Source: a virus
Virus record (IMG/VR): IMGVR_UViG_3300025598_000024
Span: 41,160 to 105,159 of that record
Direction: 5' to 3' (one strand)
DNA length: 64,000 nt
Shown here: in pieces, positions 23,726 through 34,315 of the stretch
Numbering within the stretch: the stretch's first letter is position 1
Layout of the letters: each line of letters starts with the position of its first letter
The notes under the pieces: generated by a model
Database searches by the model: none
Told to the model about the DNA's origin: nothing
Seen by the model: the letters and a program-made list of their open reading frames with translations, nothing else
Made by a program: the position numbers and the translations under genes

Positions 23726-26700
23726 TCACATGTTTACGTACGACACAGTGGTGTTGGCGACCTGCTCGATGCTGAACCTGGTGGGGTATACCTCTTTGTT
23801 CAACAGGAACAACTTCTTGCGGCTGGCTGGCGTGCGGCTGGACAGCTCGTTGGTCTTGCTATCACCGATGTAATCGATGTTGGCACTAATGTAGTAGGGG
23901 TTGCCAGTGTACCTGGGAACTATGCTCAGGCTGGTAATGAACACATTGGGGTCAAGAGCAGTCAGCCTGACCTGGATACCACTGGCTGCTGTGCCAGGTG
24001 ATGTTGTACTGACAACTGAGTTGATGTTGTTGATGCCAGTTATGATTGGCTTCCAGTTGCCGGACCCACTCTGTGTGGTGTACTCGTACCTGACTGGGTG
24101 GTAGAATGGTGAAAGCATGCTCATGTACATGATTTCATTCACCTTGCTGTCAGTCTGGGATATCCGTGCAGAGAATGACTGGTAGTTGTTTCCCGAATAT
24201 CCAGGCACCTCAATGTTGATCCAGGTTCCTATCGGAAGCGAGTTGCTTCTAAACTGCTTGTATGTGATCTCTGTAATGTTGCCAGAGTAGTCTGTACCCA
24301 TCAAGCTAACACGATAGGTCCCATTGTTAGTTGATGGTAGGTACACTCTTGCAACAGCGCTGACTCTCATGCTGTTCCGGTCAGATGGGCTGACCCATGC
24401 GGTAACAGGTGTTGTGCTAACGCTTAGATCAAACAGGCTGAACGGCGAACCAGATCCACTGATTACCATCTGAACAGTGTTGCTGGGGATACTGGATGAC
24501 CAAATCCCGCCAGTCGCTGTAACAACATTGCTGCCGATACCAGAGGTCACTGTTGCCACGGTTCCAGTTACGGTTGTACCAGCAATTGGTTGACCTGTGG
24601 ATGGGTTGATGAATTGTGTATACATTGTCAGGGTTGTATTGACCTGAGGAACTCCACTGATCCCAGCGACCTGTATGTTGTTAAGGAAGTAGTAGTTAAG
24701 CCCACCACTAGGGACAGCATAGCCACCAAAACCAGCTACTGCATACGGGCTAGCACCAAACTGATCCATCCAGGCCTGTGTTCCGCTGGGGCTGTACACA
24801 CCCGGGAGTGTGAATTTGTAAGCGGCTGAGAACTGGCCGCCACTAACGCTGATGCCGCTAGAAGTGGCTCCAGACCATACAGTCACTGTTGTGTTACTTA
24901 TAGTTGTACTGCCGAGAGCTGTCCATGAGCTTGTTCCGTTCAAGAAGTTGGCATCAAGGTAGTTAACAATATTAGAGCTCAAAGTATACAGTCCGGTCTG
25001 CACAGAATAAGAACCGGATACGGTTCCGGACAGTGCAATGACATTGCTGGTGCTTCCAAAGTTAGATACCACATTTAATGGATAGGTTATATTAGACCCT
25101 GTTAGATTGCTTGTGTCTTTAAGAAGAACCTGATTATCAGGAAGAAAGCTCTGCCAGTCAGTTGTAAGGCCAGCTATGCTAAATCCTGTGAATTTATCAA
25201 TGGTAGATACCCAGGGTGTTGTTGCAGTGTCATCAGGGTTCAGCATGATGTAACTGTTGTTATCCTGACCAGCAAAAGTGTTGTTGTTGTTTCTTGAGAT
25301 CAAACTACCCAGAGATGGTTGTATGTTGTCATAGGATGTATTCTCATAGAAAGCTGCTATATAGTACAACCCTACAAAGTATGCCTGATGCCATGTTTGA
25401 TTTATTGTAATCTGTGTGTAGTTATGCACACGAGTGTCTGGGAACTTGCGCTGCAAAAACTGTGTGTATGTTTGATTGTTATATCTTCCATCAGTGCCAA
25501 TCAGTTTGTAGCTGATGGTAGGATCAATCACCTGAGTTGAGCTGTTTGGCATTTGATTTGTTGTGCCACCAGTTGTTGAAGAGTTGAGCACACCAATAGC
25601 TGGCCAGGATGATGCATCAACACTATTAGCAGCACCAAACATTGTAGAATATGTGCTGGTATAGATTGGCTGCTGGTTGTTGTTCGACCCAAAGAACGAA
25701 TAGGTTTTTGTGTTGCCATCTATGATCGATGACTCTAGGCCAGTGAAGTACTCTTCTACATCATATGGGAATGCATTGATGGTCTTTGTAACCATATCGA
25801 ATGGCAGGTCATAGATCTCAGGAACTAGCTGAACAAACTCTAGCTTGAGATACGTGCATTGCACTGTCGGTATCTCATAGATGCCACTGCGCAGAGAGAA
25901 ATCTCTTTGTACAGGTGTCCAGGTAAACTGTGATGCATCTGTTCCAGTATTAGTGGTGTAGTAAAGATTAAATCTGCACCCATCATATACAGGGTTTATG
26001 TACAGCCTGTTCAGGGTTGTTATTGTTACACCATCACTAACCTGCATGTAGAAGTTTACAATGGCATCACCAACGGGTTGTGGTTCACTCTTCCAGTAAG
26101 AGTGGCTATTGTTGTTTAGTGCGTTGCTAAGGCTATAAACCTTTTCATTGTATGTTTCAATAAAACCAAACTTGTTCTGTACAACAAATGGTTGTGGTAC
26201 GCCGGATGCTGATACCGGCACATCGCTATAAGACTGTATATTAAGCCTTATACTCAAGTTCTTTACACCGATAGAGTACGGTATATCAACAAGAGTATTT
26301 GTTAAGGCACTCTGTCGCTGTACTGTTTTCTGTCGAGTGATTCTTATCTGGATGTAAGAACCTGACTGAATACTCAGAGTGCTGGTTGCAGCGTACTTTA
26401 TATTTACCCAATCAGTAGTGGTATTGATGTCCGGACCACCAGTGATTACGAACGTAGAAGCATCAGAGATTGGGGTGCCATCACTCCATAGCAGTTCTAC
26501 ATAGCAGGGTACGTTAAGAACATTGAAGTTGATTGCATTAAAGTATGTTGTGTTAGAAACATAGAAATTTAATACAACTGGTGCGCTATTAGGACCACCA
26601 AAATCTTGCGATGAGATCCATTCTGTCTGCGTTGCAGGGTTAAACTGTATATAGTTGCTGTTGTTGATTAAGCTGATCGTTGGGTCATTATAAGGGCTCG

Positions 26701-26845
26701 TATTGTTTGAAGCAGGCAGTGCATCGACCACCCCAGTATGAGCATAAATCTTGTTGTAGACAAGACCATCACTGGATATGCCGGGTGTTGGCCCTGGCGT
26801 AACGTAGTCTTTTAATGGGTCAGTATTTCTTGGAATGATTGGCAT
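23726..26845 (-). CDS. Large tail/baseplate protein
   Basis: 1039-residue beta-rich protein full of Ser/Thr/Asn/Tyr. Repeated W-containing segments of the kind FLNGTSSWTALGSTT and jelly-roll-like strands (for example AVARVYLPSTNNGTYRVSL) suggest discoidin or carbohydrate-binding modules. It is the last of the tail operon, following baseplate genes, so it may be a tail-tip, wedge or receptor-binding component. No exact family. Confidence 0.8.
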   Translation of the reverse strand: MPIIPRNTDPLKDYVTPGPTPGISSDGLVYNKIYAHTGVVDALPASNNTSPYNDPTISLINNSNYIQFNPATQTEWISSQDFGGPNSAPVVLNFYVSNTTYFNAINFNVLNVPCYVELLWSDGTPISDASTFVITGGPDINTTTDWVNIKYAATSTLSIQSGSYIQIRITRQKTVQRQSALTNTLVDIPYSIGVKNLSIRLNIQSYSDVPVSASGVPQPFVVQNKFGFIETYNEKVYSLSNALNNNSHSYWKSEPQPVGDAIVNFYMQVSDGVTITTLNRLYINPVYDGCRFNLYYTTNTGTDASQFTWTPVQRDFSLRSGIYEIPTVQCTYLKLEFVQLVPEIYDLPFDMVTKTINAFPYDVEEYFTGLESSIIDGNTKTYSFFGSNNNQQPIYTSTYSTMFGAANSVDASSWPAIGVLNSSTTGGTTNQMPNSSTQVIDPTISYKLIGTDGRYNNQTYTQFLQRKFPDTRVHNYTQITINQTWHQAYFVGLYYIAAFYENTSYDNIQPSLGSLISRNNNNTFAGQDNNSYIMLNPDDTATTPWVSTIDKFTGFSIAGLTTDWQSFLPDNQVLLKDTSNLTGSNITYPLNVVSNFGSTSNVIALSGTVSGSYSVQTGLYTLSSNIVNYLDANFLNGTSSWTALGSTTISNTTVTVWSGATSSGISVSGGQFSAAYKFTLPGVYSPSGTQAWMDQFGASPYAVAGFGGYAVPSGGLNYYFLNNIQVAGISGVPQVNTTLTMYTQFINPSTGQPIAGTTVTGTVATVTSGIGSNVVTATGGIWSSSIPSNTVQMVISGSGSPFSLFDLSVSTTPVTAWVSPSDRNSMRVSAVARVYLPSTNNGTYRVSLMGTDYSGNITEITYKQFRSNSLPIGTWINIEVPGYSGNNYQSFSARISQTDSKVNEIMYMSMLSPFYHPVRYEYTTQSGSGNWKPIITGINNINSVVSTTSPGTAASGIQVRLTALDPNVFITSLSIVPRYTGNPYYISANIDYIGDSKTNELSSRTPASRKKLFLLNKEVYPTRFSIEQVANTTVSYVNM

Positions 26846-27792
26846 TACTGTGCACCATATACTGTGGCGGTAACTTGTAGTGATGGTGACGCCATAGCCT
26901 CATAAGGAACACCTGTGGGGTCACTACTGTAAACATTTATTATGTTTCCAGTCATATCAATCGATACTTCCTGTGTCTGCAGATGAGCAAAGAAAGGTGC
27001 TGGGTTGGCCTGGCCTGGAGTAAGCCAGTATCGTGTGTCTGAACCGTTCTGGATGTTCATTGGAGTGACCAGGCGATTGGACATAACCGTTGGCTGCATA
27101 AAAAAGTATTGTGAACTGTCAGTCGAGCTGGCAACAGACACTGGCACATTGGTAAGATTCTTTATTGGGGTACCAAAGCTAACGATCAGGTTTGTTCCTA
27201 TGATCTTTGTAGCTGCGTCCAAAATTGCTCTCGCCTTGCTTTGGTCCCATGTGAATACTGTTCCGCTGGTGTCCAGAATAGGTATAAGAACAATCTCACG
27301 GCTTGAATCAACACCAGATCTACCCAGCCCAGGAGTCCTCCAAGATTCAGTCACATAGAACTTTATGCCCGTCATGGCCTGGCATAGCGTCATCAATGAC
27401 CATACAGTGGCACCGGTCTGGAAAGCTTCAGCAGCTCCCAGTAAACGCTCACGGTACTTGCCATCTTTTGAACTTACCTCATCCCACTGGTCAGCACCCA
27501 GTTGATCAATAAATGGGTTGCTAGAAAAACTGTAGATCTCTGGAGAAATTCTTGCTATGTTAAGTATCTCTCCAAGGATTAAATCAAGGTTGCTAAACTC
27601 TATGTGTTGCTGAGTAAGACGCGCTACTGTCTGGATGTTTCTAAGCTGGCCAGTGCCGCTATTGCCCAGCAATATTTGCATTAGCGTAGTGATGTTATGG
27701 TTCTCATCAAAGCTGTAGATGTTGTCAGGAAAGTTCCTAACCTTTTCTAAAAAGGTTATATGAGGATTATTTGCTACGATGTTACCAGCCAT
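26845..27792 (-). CDS. Baseplate/tail protein downstream of baseplate J
   Basis: 315 residues; helical N-terminal two thirds and beta-rich end. Its place right after the J-like gene and before the long tail protein is where tail protein I or T4 gp7/gp53-like wedge partners sit. No catalytic motif. Shares one base with the J gene stop. Confidence 0.78.
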   Translation of the reverse strand: MAGNIVANNPHITFLEKVRNFPDNIYSFDENHNITTLMQILLGNSGTGQLRNIQTVARLTQQHIEFSNLDLILGEILNIARISPEIYSFSSNPFIDQLGADQWDEVSSKDGKYRERLLGAAEAFQTGATVWSLMTLCQAMTGIKFYVTESWRTPGLGRSGVDSSREIVLIPILDTSGTVFTWDQSKARAILDAATKIIGTNLIVSFGTPIKNLTNVPVSVASSTDSSQYFFMQPTVMSNRLVTPMNIQNGSDTRYWLTPGQANPAPFFAHLQTQEVSIDMTGNIINVYSSDPTGVPYEAMASPSLQVTATVYGAQ

Positions 27793-30293
27793 TAGAAGTT
27801 CGTCGCTCCCTTGTAGGTATAGTTAATACCATATAGTGAAGGCAACTGATTGCTGGCAAGTACGAAATCGCTAGCCTTTGTTGACTGAACTGTGCCATCT
27901 ATTGAAACAATATTAACGCTGTCTATTCTAACGTTTAGAACGCTTGCTGACGATATGACACTGGATGCAAGAGAAGCAAAAGAAACCAGCTGATTATAAC
28001 CAAATCCTGCAAAATACTGACTGATAGCAGAGTTTATATTTGATTGTACCGTTGATTGTGAAGAGCCAGCGCTGATCACCAGAGTCATATTCACAACCAG
28101 GTTGATAAATATAGCTTGATGTACTAGAACATTCGTACCTACAGGTCTGCTCTGTTGTACCAGTGCGTCTACATCCGTAACATCCATGTTATAACTGTGA
28201 GGATAAACAACGAATGCAGAGTTGCCAACAGATGGTAATGAGGACCAACCCGTTGGTGCTGATCCAGAACACAGAGCCAGTGCAGAGATTGAATTTACAG
28301 ACCCAGCAAGATCGGTAACGTCATACAAAGGATATGCGAGTGATTTACCACTCATTGTGATGTTAGTGGTGGTGTTATATGTTCCGGTGATGTTGTAGTT
28401 CAGGTAGATACCACTGCTTGTAACGCTGGTGATATAGTAATTATTACCAGATGTTGCGACACCGCTAGCAAGAGCCAAACCAGGATACAAGAAAAGATTG
28501 GCATTCGCAACAGGCATGAAGTTTGTACTAGACGAAGTATAACCAGAGGTTACCGTTCCTGTAAATGTGATATATGAATACTTGTTCAATGTGATTGGAA
28601 CATTAACAACAGTTCCGGTTGTGTTGTTGTACAGTGTGAAGTAGTCAGCAATTCCATTGGTAGATATGCTTGTTTGTGATGGGAAGTTGATAAGCGGTTG
28701 CTGATTAAGCCAGATGTAATAATCACCATTTGCATTAACAGTACCACTGCATGCTGTAGCACCATCAGCAAAAATGTAGTTGGTAGTGTTCAAGTAACTA
28801 CTAGCGTTGCCTGAAGAAAGAACAAGATTATTCAAGTCTAGTGAAGTTTGTTCAGTAATACTATTAGCAGTTGTACCATCGATGAAAACATCAACGTAGT
28901 TGCCACTGGATAGTGTCAAAGATCTGTTTGATGAAGGGCAGTACTCCGAAATCATTTCAACAGTGTTTCCGGCAAACAGTGCTGAGTATCCTGAGTTGTT
29001 AGATATGTTCACTGTAAGCGGAATAGATGGCTGACCAACAGGATAATAATAATCACTGGTGTTTGTGTATACCTGCTGAGCACTAGTATTCAATGAACTA
29101 CCAATCAGTTCATTCCCCTGTGGGAACATGAATCCAGCGTTGCCTGAAATTTGTGCGTTAATGTATGACATTGTTCCAGAGGTTCCAATATCTGGGTTGG
29201 CACTCTGAATCCACTCCCAGTATTTAGTGCCACTAATTGTTGTAACACCACTAACAGAAACACTGGTCCCAGGGATATTTGTTCCACTGCCAAGTATCAA
29301 TCGATATGGCAAAGCAGAAGAAAATGATAGAGTTATTCCGCCGCTAATAGTGTTTGAAGTTGGACTGGCTGATACTGTTATCGTATTCCCAGGAGCATAG
29401 GTATCAATCATTGTGTTGAGACCATTGGCAACAGAAGTACCTGTAGATGATGCGTTGAACGCACTGCTTGCTATGACTGTGGTGGCATTGATTCCAGAGT
29501 TAGTAAGTAGGTTTGTCATGCCAGAGTAGGCTACTAGTAGGAACGTAACCCCATTGTTGGATCCGTTGCTGCCACTAACTGTTGCAGAGATCTGACATTG
29601 CTCATCCCAATAGTTTTGTTGCCCGACAGCGTTAGCTCTGGTAACATTCTGGTCCTGTAGAGCTGTTACAACATACTTCCCGTACGTACCAGTTGTGTTA
29701 TTGAATGCTGTGTTCTGCCAGCGGTTCCTGAGCTCTGAGTCGCTTTCAGGGTCTGTACCACCAGTGATAGGGTAGTTGTTAGTAACGCTCGTTACGTTCA
29801 TAACTGAGCCAACTGTTTGTGAGATTGTGCTAGCGGGAACGTTACCGTATACGCCTGGCAGTACAGCCATCACTGGGGCGTCAGCAGATACAGCACCGGG
29901 TGGGATCACAGTTGCAGCAGTAGTGGTATAGTAGATTGCGCTAGGGTTGTTGTTGCTACTGCCAATAGGGATAGCCACCTGGGTGCCAACAGGTATGACT
30001 GTTAAAACTGTAGCCGTACCAGTTGTGCTGAAGGTTACTGTGCCAGATGCCCGCTTGCCCAGCTGACGATACACGCCAAAAAGGTTGCAGAATACGTCTA
30101 GCTCCTGCCCGGACTTGGTGTTAACATCATAACTATAAGTCTGCAGAGTTGCGTTGTTGTTAGCTGTACTGATCTCTTGAGCAACTGCTTCAAGGATCTT
30201 GTAGGTTGCGCTGCCAACGCTGACATCCCATGAGGGGTCATAGACAGATAGAGATGCCTGCAATCTCGCCAGTACTGTTCCTGCATCAGCCAT
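27792..30293 (-). CDS. Baseplate J-like wedge protein
   Basis: 833 residues. The N-terminus (VYDPSWDVSVGSATYKILEA, then the K-S-G-Q-E-L-D-V-F region) is typical of the baseplate J/gp6 family, followed by TFSTTGTATVLTVIPVGTQV and the GGTDPESDSELRNR block that marks the conserved core near 175-190. The core is enlarged by a long Ser/Thr/Asn-rich middle (about 330-680) before the conserved C-terminal domain. Forms the baseplate ring with the gp25-like protein encoded just upstream. Confidence 0.9.
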   Translation of the reverse strand: MADAGTVLARLQASLSVYDPSWDVSVGSATYKILEAVAQEISTANNNATLQTYSYDVNTKSGQELDVFCNLFGVYRQLGKRASGTVTFSTTGTATVLTVIPVGTQVAIPIGSSNNNPSAIYYTTTAATVIPPGAVSADAPVMAVLPGVYGNVPASTISQTVGSVMNVTSVTNNYPITGGTDPESDSELRNRWQNTAFNNTTGTYGKYVVTALQDQNVTRANAVGQQNYWDEQCQISATVSGSNGSNNGVTFLLVAYSGMTNLLTNSGINATTVIASSAFNASSTGTSVANGLNTMIDTYAPGNTITVSASPTSNTISGGITLSFSSALPYRLILGSGTNIPGTSVSVSGVTTISGTKYWEWIQSANPDIGTSGTMSYINAQISGNAGFMFPQGNELIGSSLNTSAQQVYTNTSDYYYPVGQPSIPLTVNISNNSGYSALFAGNTVEMISEYCPSSNRSLTLSSGNYVDVFIDGTTANSITEQTSLDLNNLVLSSGNASSYLNTTNYIFADGATACSGTVNANGDYYIWLNQQPLINFPSQTSISTNGIADYFTLYNNTTGTVVNVPITLNKYSYITFTGTVTSGYTSSSTNFMPVANANLFLYPGLALASGVATSGNNYYITSVTSSGIYLNYNITGTYNTTTNITMSGKSLAYPLYDVTDLAGSVNSISALALCSGSAPTGWSSLPSVGNSAFVVYPHSYNMDVTDVDALVQQSRPVGTNVLVHQAIFINLVVNMTLVISAGSSQSTVQSNINSAISQYFAGFGYNQLVSFASLASSVISSASVLNVRIDSVNIVSIDGTVQSTKASDFVLASNQLPSLYGINYTYKGATNF

Positions 30294-30738
30294 TTTGAAC
30301 CGTTATCCCACTGTTGCCTACGTATACGCTTAAACTTATTGTGCTATTGTCAAGAGTCACCATCTGTATATTTGATACGATTGATGTGCCCTGTATGCTA
30401 GAGTTAACTGATAGGATGCTCTGTATTATTTCGCTCTTGTTCCAGTTGGATAGCATAGCAGCATTCTGAGCAGCCTTCAAGGATAGCATCTGCTGCCCCT
30501 GATACAATTGTATTACTCTTAATATTTCATTATCAACAGAGTTAATATTTACACCAGCAGCATTAGATCCAATGAAAGAATTCAGCAGGCTACCAAACCC
30601 TGGGGTAGTAAATCCCGTACCAAGTGGCTCCTCTAGCCAACGCTGCAAGTCTTCAATCAGTTTTTTCTGACCTGTAGAGAACTGTATTTTACCACTGTTC
30701 ATCTGAATGTCGCCATTGCTTACTGTGATGGTTTTCAT
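30286..30738 (-). CDS. gp25/GPW-like baseplate wedge protein
   Basis: 150 residues with the gp25 fold pattern: QKKLIEDLQRWLEEPLGTGF at the N-terminal helix, TPGFGSLL, and a late helix and strands. Members nucleate sheath polymerisation on the baseplate. ATG at 30738; the end overlaps the baseplate J gene by eight bases. Confidence 0.85.
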   Translation of the reverse strand: MKTITVSNGDIQMNSGKIQFSTGQKKLIEDLQRWLEEPLGTGFTTPGFGSLLNSFIGSNAAGVNINSVDNEILRVIQLYQGQQMLSLKAAQNAAMLSNWNKSEIIQSILSVNSSIQGTSIVSNIQMVTLDNSTISLSVYVGNSGITVQNG

Positions 30739-30770
30739 ATTATCTCGTACAAAATAAGGGCTCTAGTACA

Positions 30771-31577
30771 CTATGCTTGGCATACAGTCATAGTCCATGA
30801 TGGAATGCTTGTGCCGTATGGCGGCTTGGGCCAGGCTGGCGAATAGCCATTAGCAACTGAAGGTTGCGCAGCAACATAGATTTGGTTAGCTGTATCCACG
30901 GCCCATACTAGTTCTACGTAATCACCAGCGTTCATCTGCTGAACAAAGTTCCAGCTGGGTAGAGCGTATGGAGACTTTGCGTAGATGCTGATTTCCCCAC
31001 CAGTCCAAGGCAAGTCAACTCCATTCTGCCGCATCCATACGCTTGTATTATAAGTAGCTGTACCACCAGCATTTGTGAGGGCGAACTGTGCTGTAAACTG
31101 AAAGTTATATACTCCAGCGGCTAAGGCAGTAATCTGTGAACCAGACACGAGAGTGAAACCGCTCTGGCCTACGACAGTATTAAAACTTACTACGTATGGT
31201 TGATTAGCTGACGTAGCAATCTGATTAGTAGTGTCATAGTAGCTCGCCCATGTTGGAGGAAATTGTGGAAGAAGCCCTGTACTATCAATGCGACGAGTGA
31301 TTGGATCATATATACCAGCGAATAGATACAAGCGGTAAAGCGTTGTTCGCTTCTCTACCCACCAGACCTGGTTGGGTTGAATCTGTGTATAATTAACTCC
31401 AGGAGGTAGAGCTTGTAGGTCTACTTCTACCTGGAAACCCTTCATGTCTACTGCTTTACAGTAGTAATTCTGAGCAGCATTCGGTGCTTGGCTTAGTGGA
31501 TGCAGAGCAGCAGCAGTGGTAATGATAACTCTGAGCACCCCGTCTTTTCCAGGGCTGTTCTTGATGATCGCGCTCAT
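30771..31577 (-). CDS. Baseplate/fiber protein with C1q-like domain
   Basis: 268 residues. The first ~90 look like an attachment domain (WWVEKRTTLYRLYLF). Residues ~125-265 read like a C1q/TNF jelly roll: QPYVVSFNTV, GVYNFQFTAQFAL, WMRQNGVDLP, GDYVELVWAVD. Probably a baseplate-attached short fiber or receptor-binding head. Overlaps the hub stop (ATGA). Confidence 0.75.
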   Translation of the reverse strand: MSAIIKNSPGKDGVLRVIITTAAALHPLSQAPNAAQNYYCKAVDMKGFQVEVDLQALPPGVNYTQIQPNQVWWVEKRTTLYRLYLFAGIYDPITRRIDSTGLLPQFPPTWASYYDTTNQIATSANQPYVVSFNTVVGQSGFTLVSGSQITALAAGVYNFQFTAQFALTNAGGTATYNTSVWMRQNGVDLPWTGGEISIYAKSPYALPSWNFVQQMNAGDYVELVWAVDTANQIYVAAQPSVANGYSPAWPKPPYGTSIPSWTMTVCQA

Positions 31578-34306
31578 ATTAGTGTGAGTCCATAGTCAAG
31601 AATCGTACCATTCTTTACAGGCGCTGTGAATGTTGCTTGGGTTGTAAAACCACTACTTCTGCTGCACTGGTGCGTAACAGTTGTACAATAGAACTGGTAC
31701 TCATCTGAGCCACCAGTATCATTGTCTATTGTCATGGTAACTCTCATGCCTGGGAACAGCTCTGGCATGAACGTAAGAGAGATCGTGCTGGCATACTGGT
31801 TAACCCATTGGTTCATAAAACCTGTCAGGGCGTACATATATTCCATGGCATGACTGTGGATCATGTTCTGCTCTTGCGCCATTGGCCTCATGCCATACCT
31901 CTGCAAGAAATTACTGGCACTTGTAGAATAGCTCTGCCCTTGAGAAAGTTTGCCAAACAGCAGATTCATGGTGCTTCCATCCTCTATACTTACAATGCCA
32001 TTGGTTGTATAGTAGTCACCCTCTGTGACCTGTTGGCCAATACCGTTAGTATCTCCAATAATTCCATAGTGAGTAACCAGCTGATTATCATCATGATAGA
32101 TCTGGAAATCAACTATCTCTACCGGGCTGATATCCAGAACTGGATCAGTACCATAAAAGCCATAGTAGTCTGGGAACCAAGCTATAAAATCTCCATTAGG
32201 AGCACTCATAAAGCTTCTAAGACCTGTGCCAATAATCTGCTGAAAGTCCGATAGAACGTTGTTGTCTAACAGGAAAGCTCGTGGCGTGCCAACCATAACG
32301 CTAGCTCGAGGATCAAACGTTGGTGGATTAAACAACATGCTAAAGCTTCCAGCAAGGCTGAGGAATTGAGATCCAGATGCAGTGGGGTTTGTGCCCTGGC
32401 TTTTGTCCATGACATCTGTTGTCTGCGAGAATGTATAGGTTTTGCCAGGAGTCAAAAGGTCTAGAGGTCTACGAGCTCCCATGTAGCTCATACCCCAGCC
32501 TGGCATTTCATTGCCACCCTTGATATCATTCCAGTTCAAAGCATCTTGACCAGCCTTGGTAGTACCACCATGAGCACCCATCATCATTCCATGACCATCT
32601 CCTCCAAAGCGTTGTGAAAGCATGGTTACGTGACCGGGCTGAGGAGTTCCGTCACTCGGAACGTTCCAGAAGAGCAAGTCACCAGGCTGTGGCTGTACAC
32701 TTGGCGGGATAAACGTACCAAAAATATTATTGTTCGAACTTGTTCCACCGCCCCACATACTCTGTACAGCGGTCTTTGCACCAGGGTTATGATCCCAGTG
32801 GACAATATTCAAATTGATTTTTGAATAGGCCCACTGCATAAGACCAGCACAGTCAAACCATCCAGGATTTTTTGCACTACCTGGAGTGACTCTGTAATGA
32901 GGGCCGCTTAAGTCCTGACTATATCCAGCACCAGTCTGACTAATTGCATATGAAATAACTGCTTGTTGAGCAGTTAAATATTCTTTAGGTGTGCTTGGCA
33001 GAGCATTAGATCCTGTTAGTTGAGCATTCACAGAAGCATTAGCATTCTGTGATATTTGGTCCTGTGGACCAGGTGATCTAATAGTGTTTTCATCAGCCCA
33101 GTTTGCATAAATCGGTACAGATGGTGGCTTTGCAGCATGCTGTAAATCGAACTTCTTTGGATCATCTACGTCGCCAGCAAGGTACGCAGCAACTCCAGGG
33201 TGTACTTGAATATAATTAATGTTAGCAATATCTGTATCAATGACAGCTTGATTTTTCTTATCAACAACGTTTGGTTTTTGTATAAGGCTTGTCGCTCTAA
33301 GAGCTACTGCTCTGTTTGTTTCCATGTTGGTTACAAGTAATAACCTACCATTCCAGTTGGCGTCTTTATCTTTCTTATTCCCTAGTGGCCAATCCTGTGC
33401 TATCCAGCGTTTTGCGTTATCTATCTGTCCACCACTATTTGTGGTAAATGCTGAATAGGAGAAAGGGATGCTTGCCCAGTATTCATCAAGTTGAATTCGA
33501 TCAATCGTTACAGCATTATTAGGGTTACTTCCTGGTGAGTTGGATTTACCGTTAGCACCTAGCGGATGTGTATAAAAAGCTTGAGCATAATTGGCAGTGA
33601 ATTCAGTGCCAGCAGGCGAACCGCTAGCACCAGTAACTTTTTGAGTAGTGCTATTATTGCTTGAGCCTGTGCTAGTACTATTGCCTGCTATATATGGCGC
33701 TGAACTCAATATCTGAGCTAGCTCACTTATGGAGTTCTGAGGTAACCCATTGTAAACACCATTATATGCTTTAGTAGCAAGAGATAGTAATCCGTTAGGG
33801 ATACCCTGGATGTGTATCTTGGATGGATCCCATCCACAAACACTAACCAGTAGGTTTATGACGGCTTGCGCCACTCCACCATCGTTCAATGTTGCATTCG
33901 AGCTGGAGGCTGCATAGTCCATGTTATTGAGCAGAAGCTGTTGAAACTGTTGTAGAGTGTCATCCCAATATGTATTTTGCAGTATTCTTATGGTGCAGTC
34001 CGCAGCAATGCTAACTGATGTTGGGATGAGCGTTTCAACTGGTGCAAATGTTACATAGCCAGTAAATACCTGTACCCAGTCAGTACGCTTTAAGAATACA
34101 ACTATGCGGTCCATGGTATTGATAACACGATTGTATTTCTTGCCAGGGTTTGCCAGGTCCATATTAAGCTGACTAACTGCATTGATATTCCTGGTAATAG
34201 TAATATCAATTATATCTTCGGATACATCAAGGATGCCGCTATTGGTATAGATAGAGCAAGCTATGTCCGGAGCGTATGAGAATGTACCTGATTGGTTAGC
34301 TGGCAT
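31574..34306 (-). CDS. Baseplate hub protein with embedded NlpC/P60 peptidase
   Basis: 910 residues. The N-terminus (1-200) resembles the first hub domains of phage late-control D/gp27 proteins, and ~630-910 the remaining hub domains. Inserted at ~440-615 is an NlpC/P60 peptidase with DCAGLMQWAYSK (catalytic Cys486) and GHVTMLSQ (His559), preceded by the usual AISQTGAGY. Residues ~225-345 may hold a RlpA-like barrel (GRLLLVTNMETNRAVALRA). The tail tip could therefore cut peptidoglycan cross-links or stem peptides during injection. Confidence 0.88.
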   Translation of the reverse strand: MPANQSGTFSYAPDIACSIYTNSGILDVSEDIIDITITRNINAVSQLNMDLANPGKKYNRVINTMDRIVVFLKRTDWVQVFTGYVTFAPVETLIPTSVSIAADCTIRILQNTYWDDTLQQFQQLLLNNMDYAASSSNATLNDGGVAQAVINLLVSVCGWDPSKIHIQGIPNGLLSLATKAYNGVYNGLPQNSISELAQILSSAPYIAGNSTSTGSSNNSTTQKVTGASGSPAGTEFTANYAQAFYTHPLGANGKSNSPGSNPNNAVTIDRIQLDEYWASIPFSYSAFTTNSGGQIDNAKRWIAQDWPLGNKKDKDANWNGRLLLVTNMETNRAVALRATSLIQKPNVVDKKNQAVIDTDIANINYIQVHPGVAAYLAGDVDDPKKFDLQHAAKPPSVPIYANWADENTIRSPGPQDQISQNANASVNAQLTGSNALPSTPKEYLTAQQAVISYAISQTGAGYSQDLSGPHYRVTPGSAKNPGWFDCAGLMQWAYSKINLNIVHWDHNPGAKTAVQSMWGGGTSSNNNIFGTFIPPSVQPQPGDLLFWNVPSDGTPQPGHVTMLSQRFGGDGHGMMMGAHGGTTKAGQDALNWNDIKGGNEMPGWGMSYMGARRPLDLLTPGKTYTFSQTTDVMDKSQGTNPTASGSQFLSLAGSFSMLFNPPTFDPRASVMVGTPRAFLLDNNVLSDFQQIIGTGLRSFMSAPNGDFIAWFPDYYGFYGTDPVLDISPVEIVDFQIYHDDNQLVTHYGIIGDTNGIGQQVTEGDYYTTNGIVSIEDGSTMNLLFGKLSQGQSYSTSASNFLQRYGMRPMAQEQNMIHSHAMEYMYALTGFMNQWVNQYASTISLTFMPELFPGMRVTMTIDNDTGGSDEYQFYCTTVTHQCSRSSGFTTQATFTAPVKNGTILDYGLTLI

Positions 34307-34315
34307 TCTTGATCT

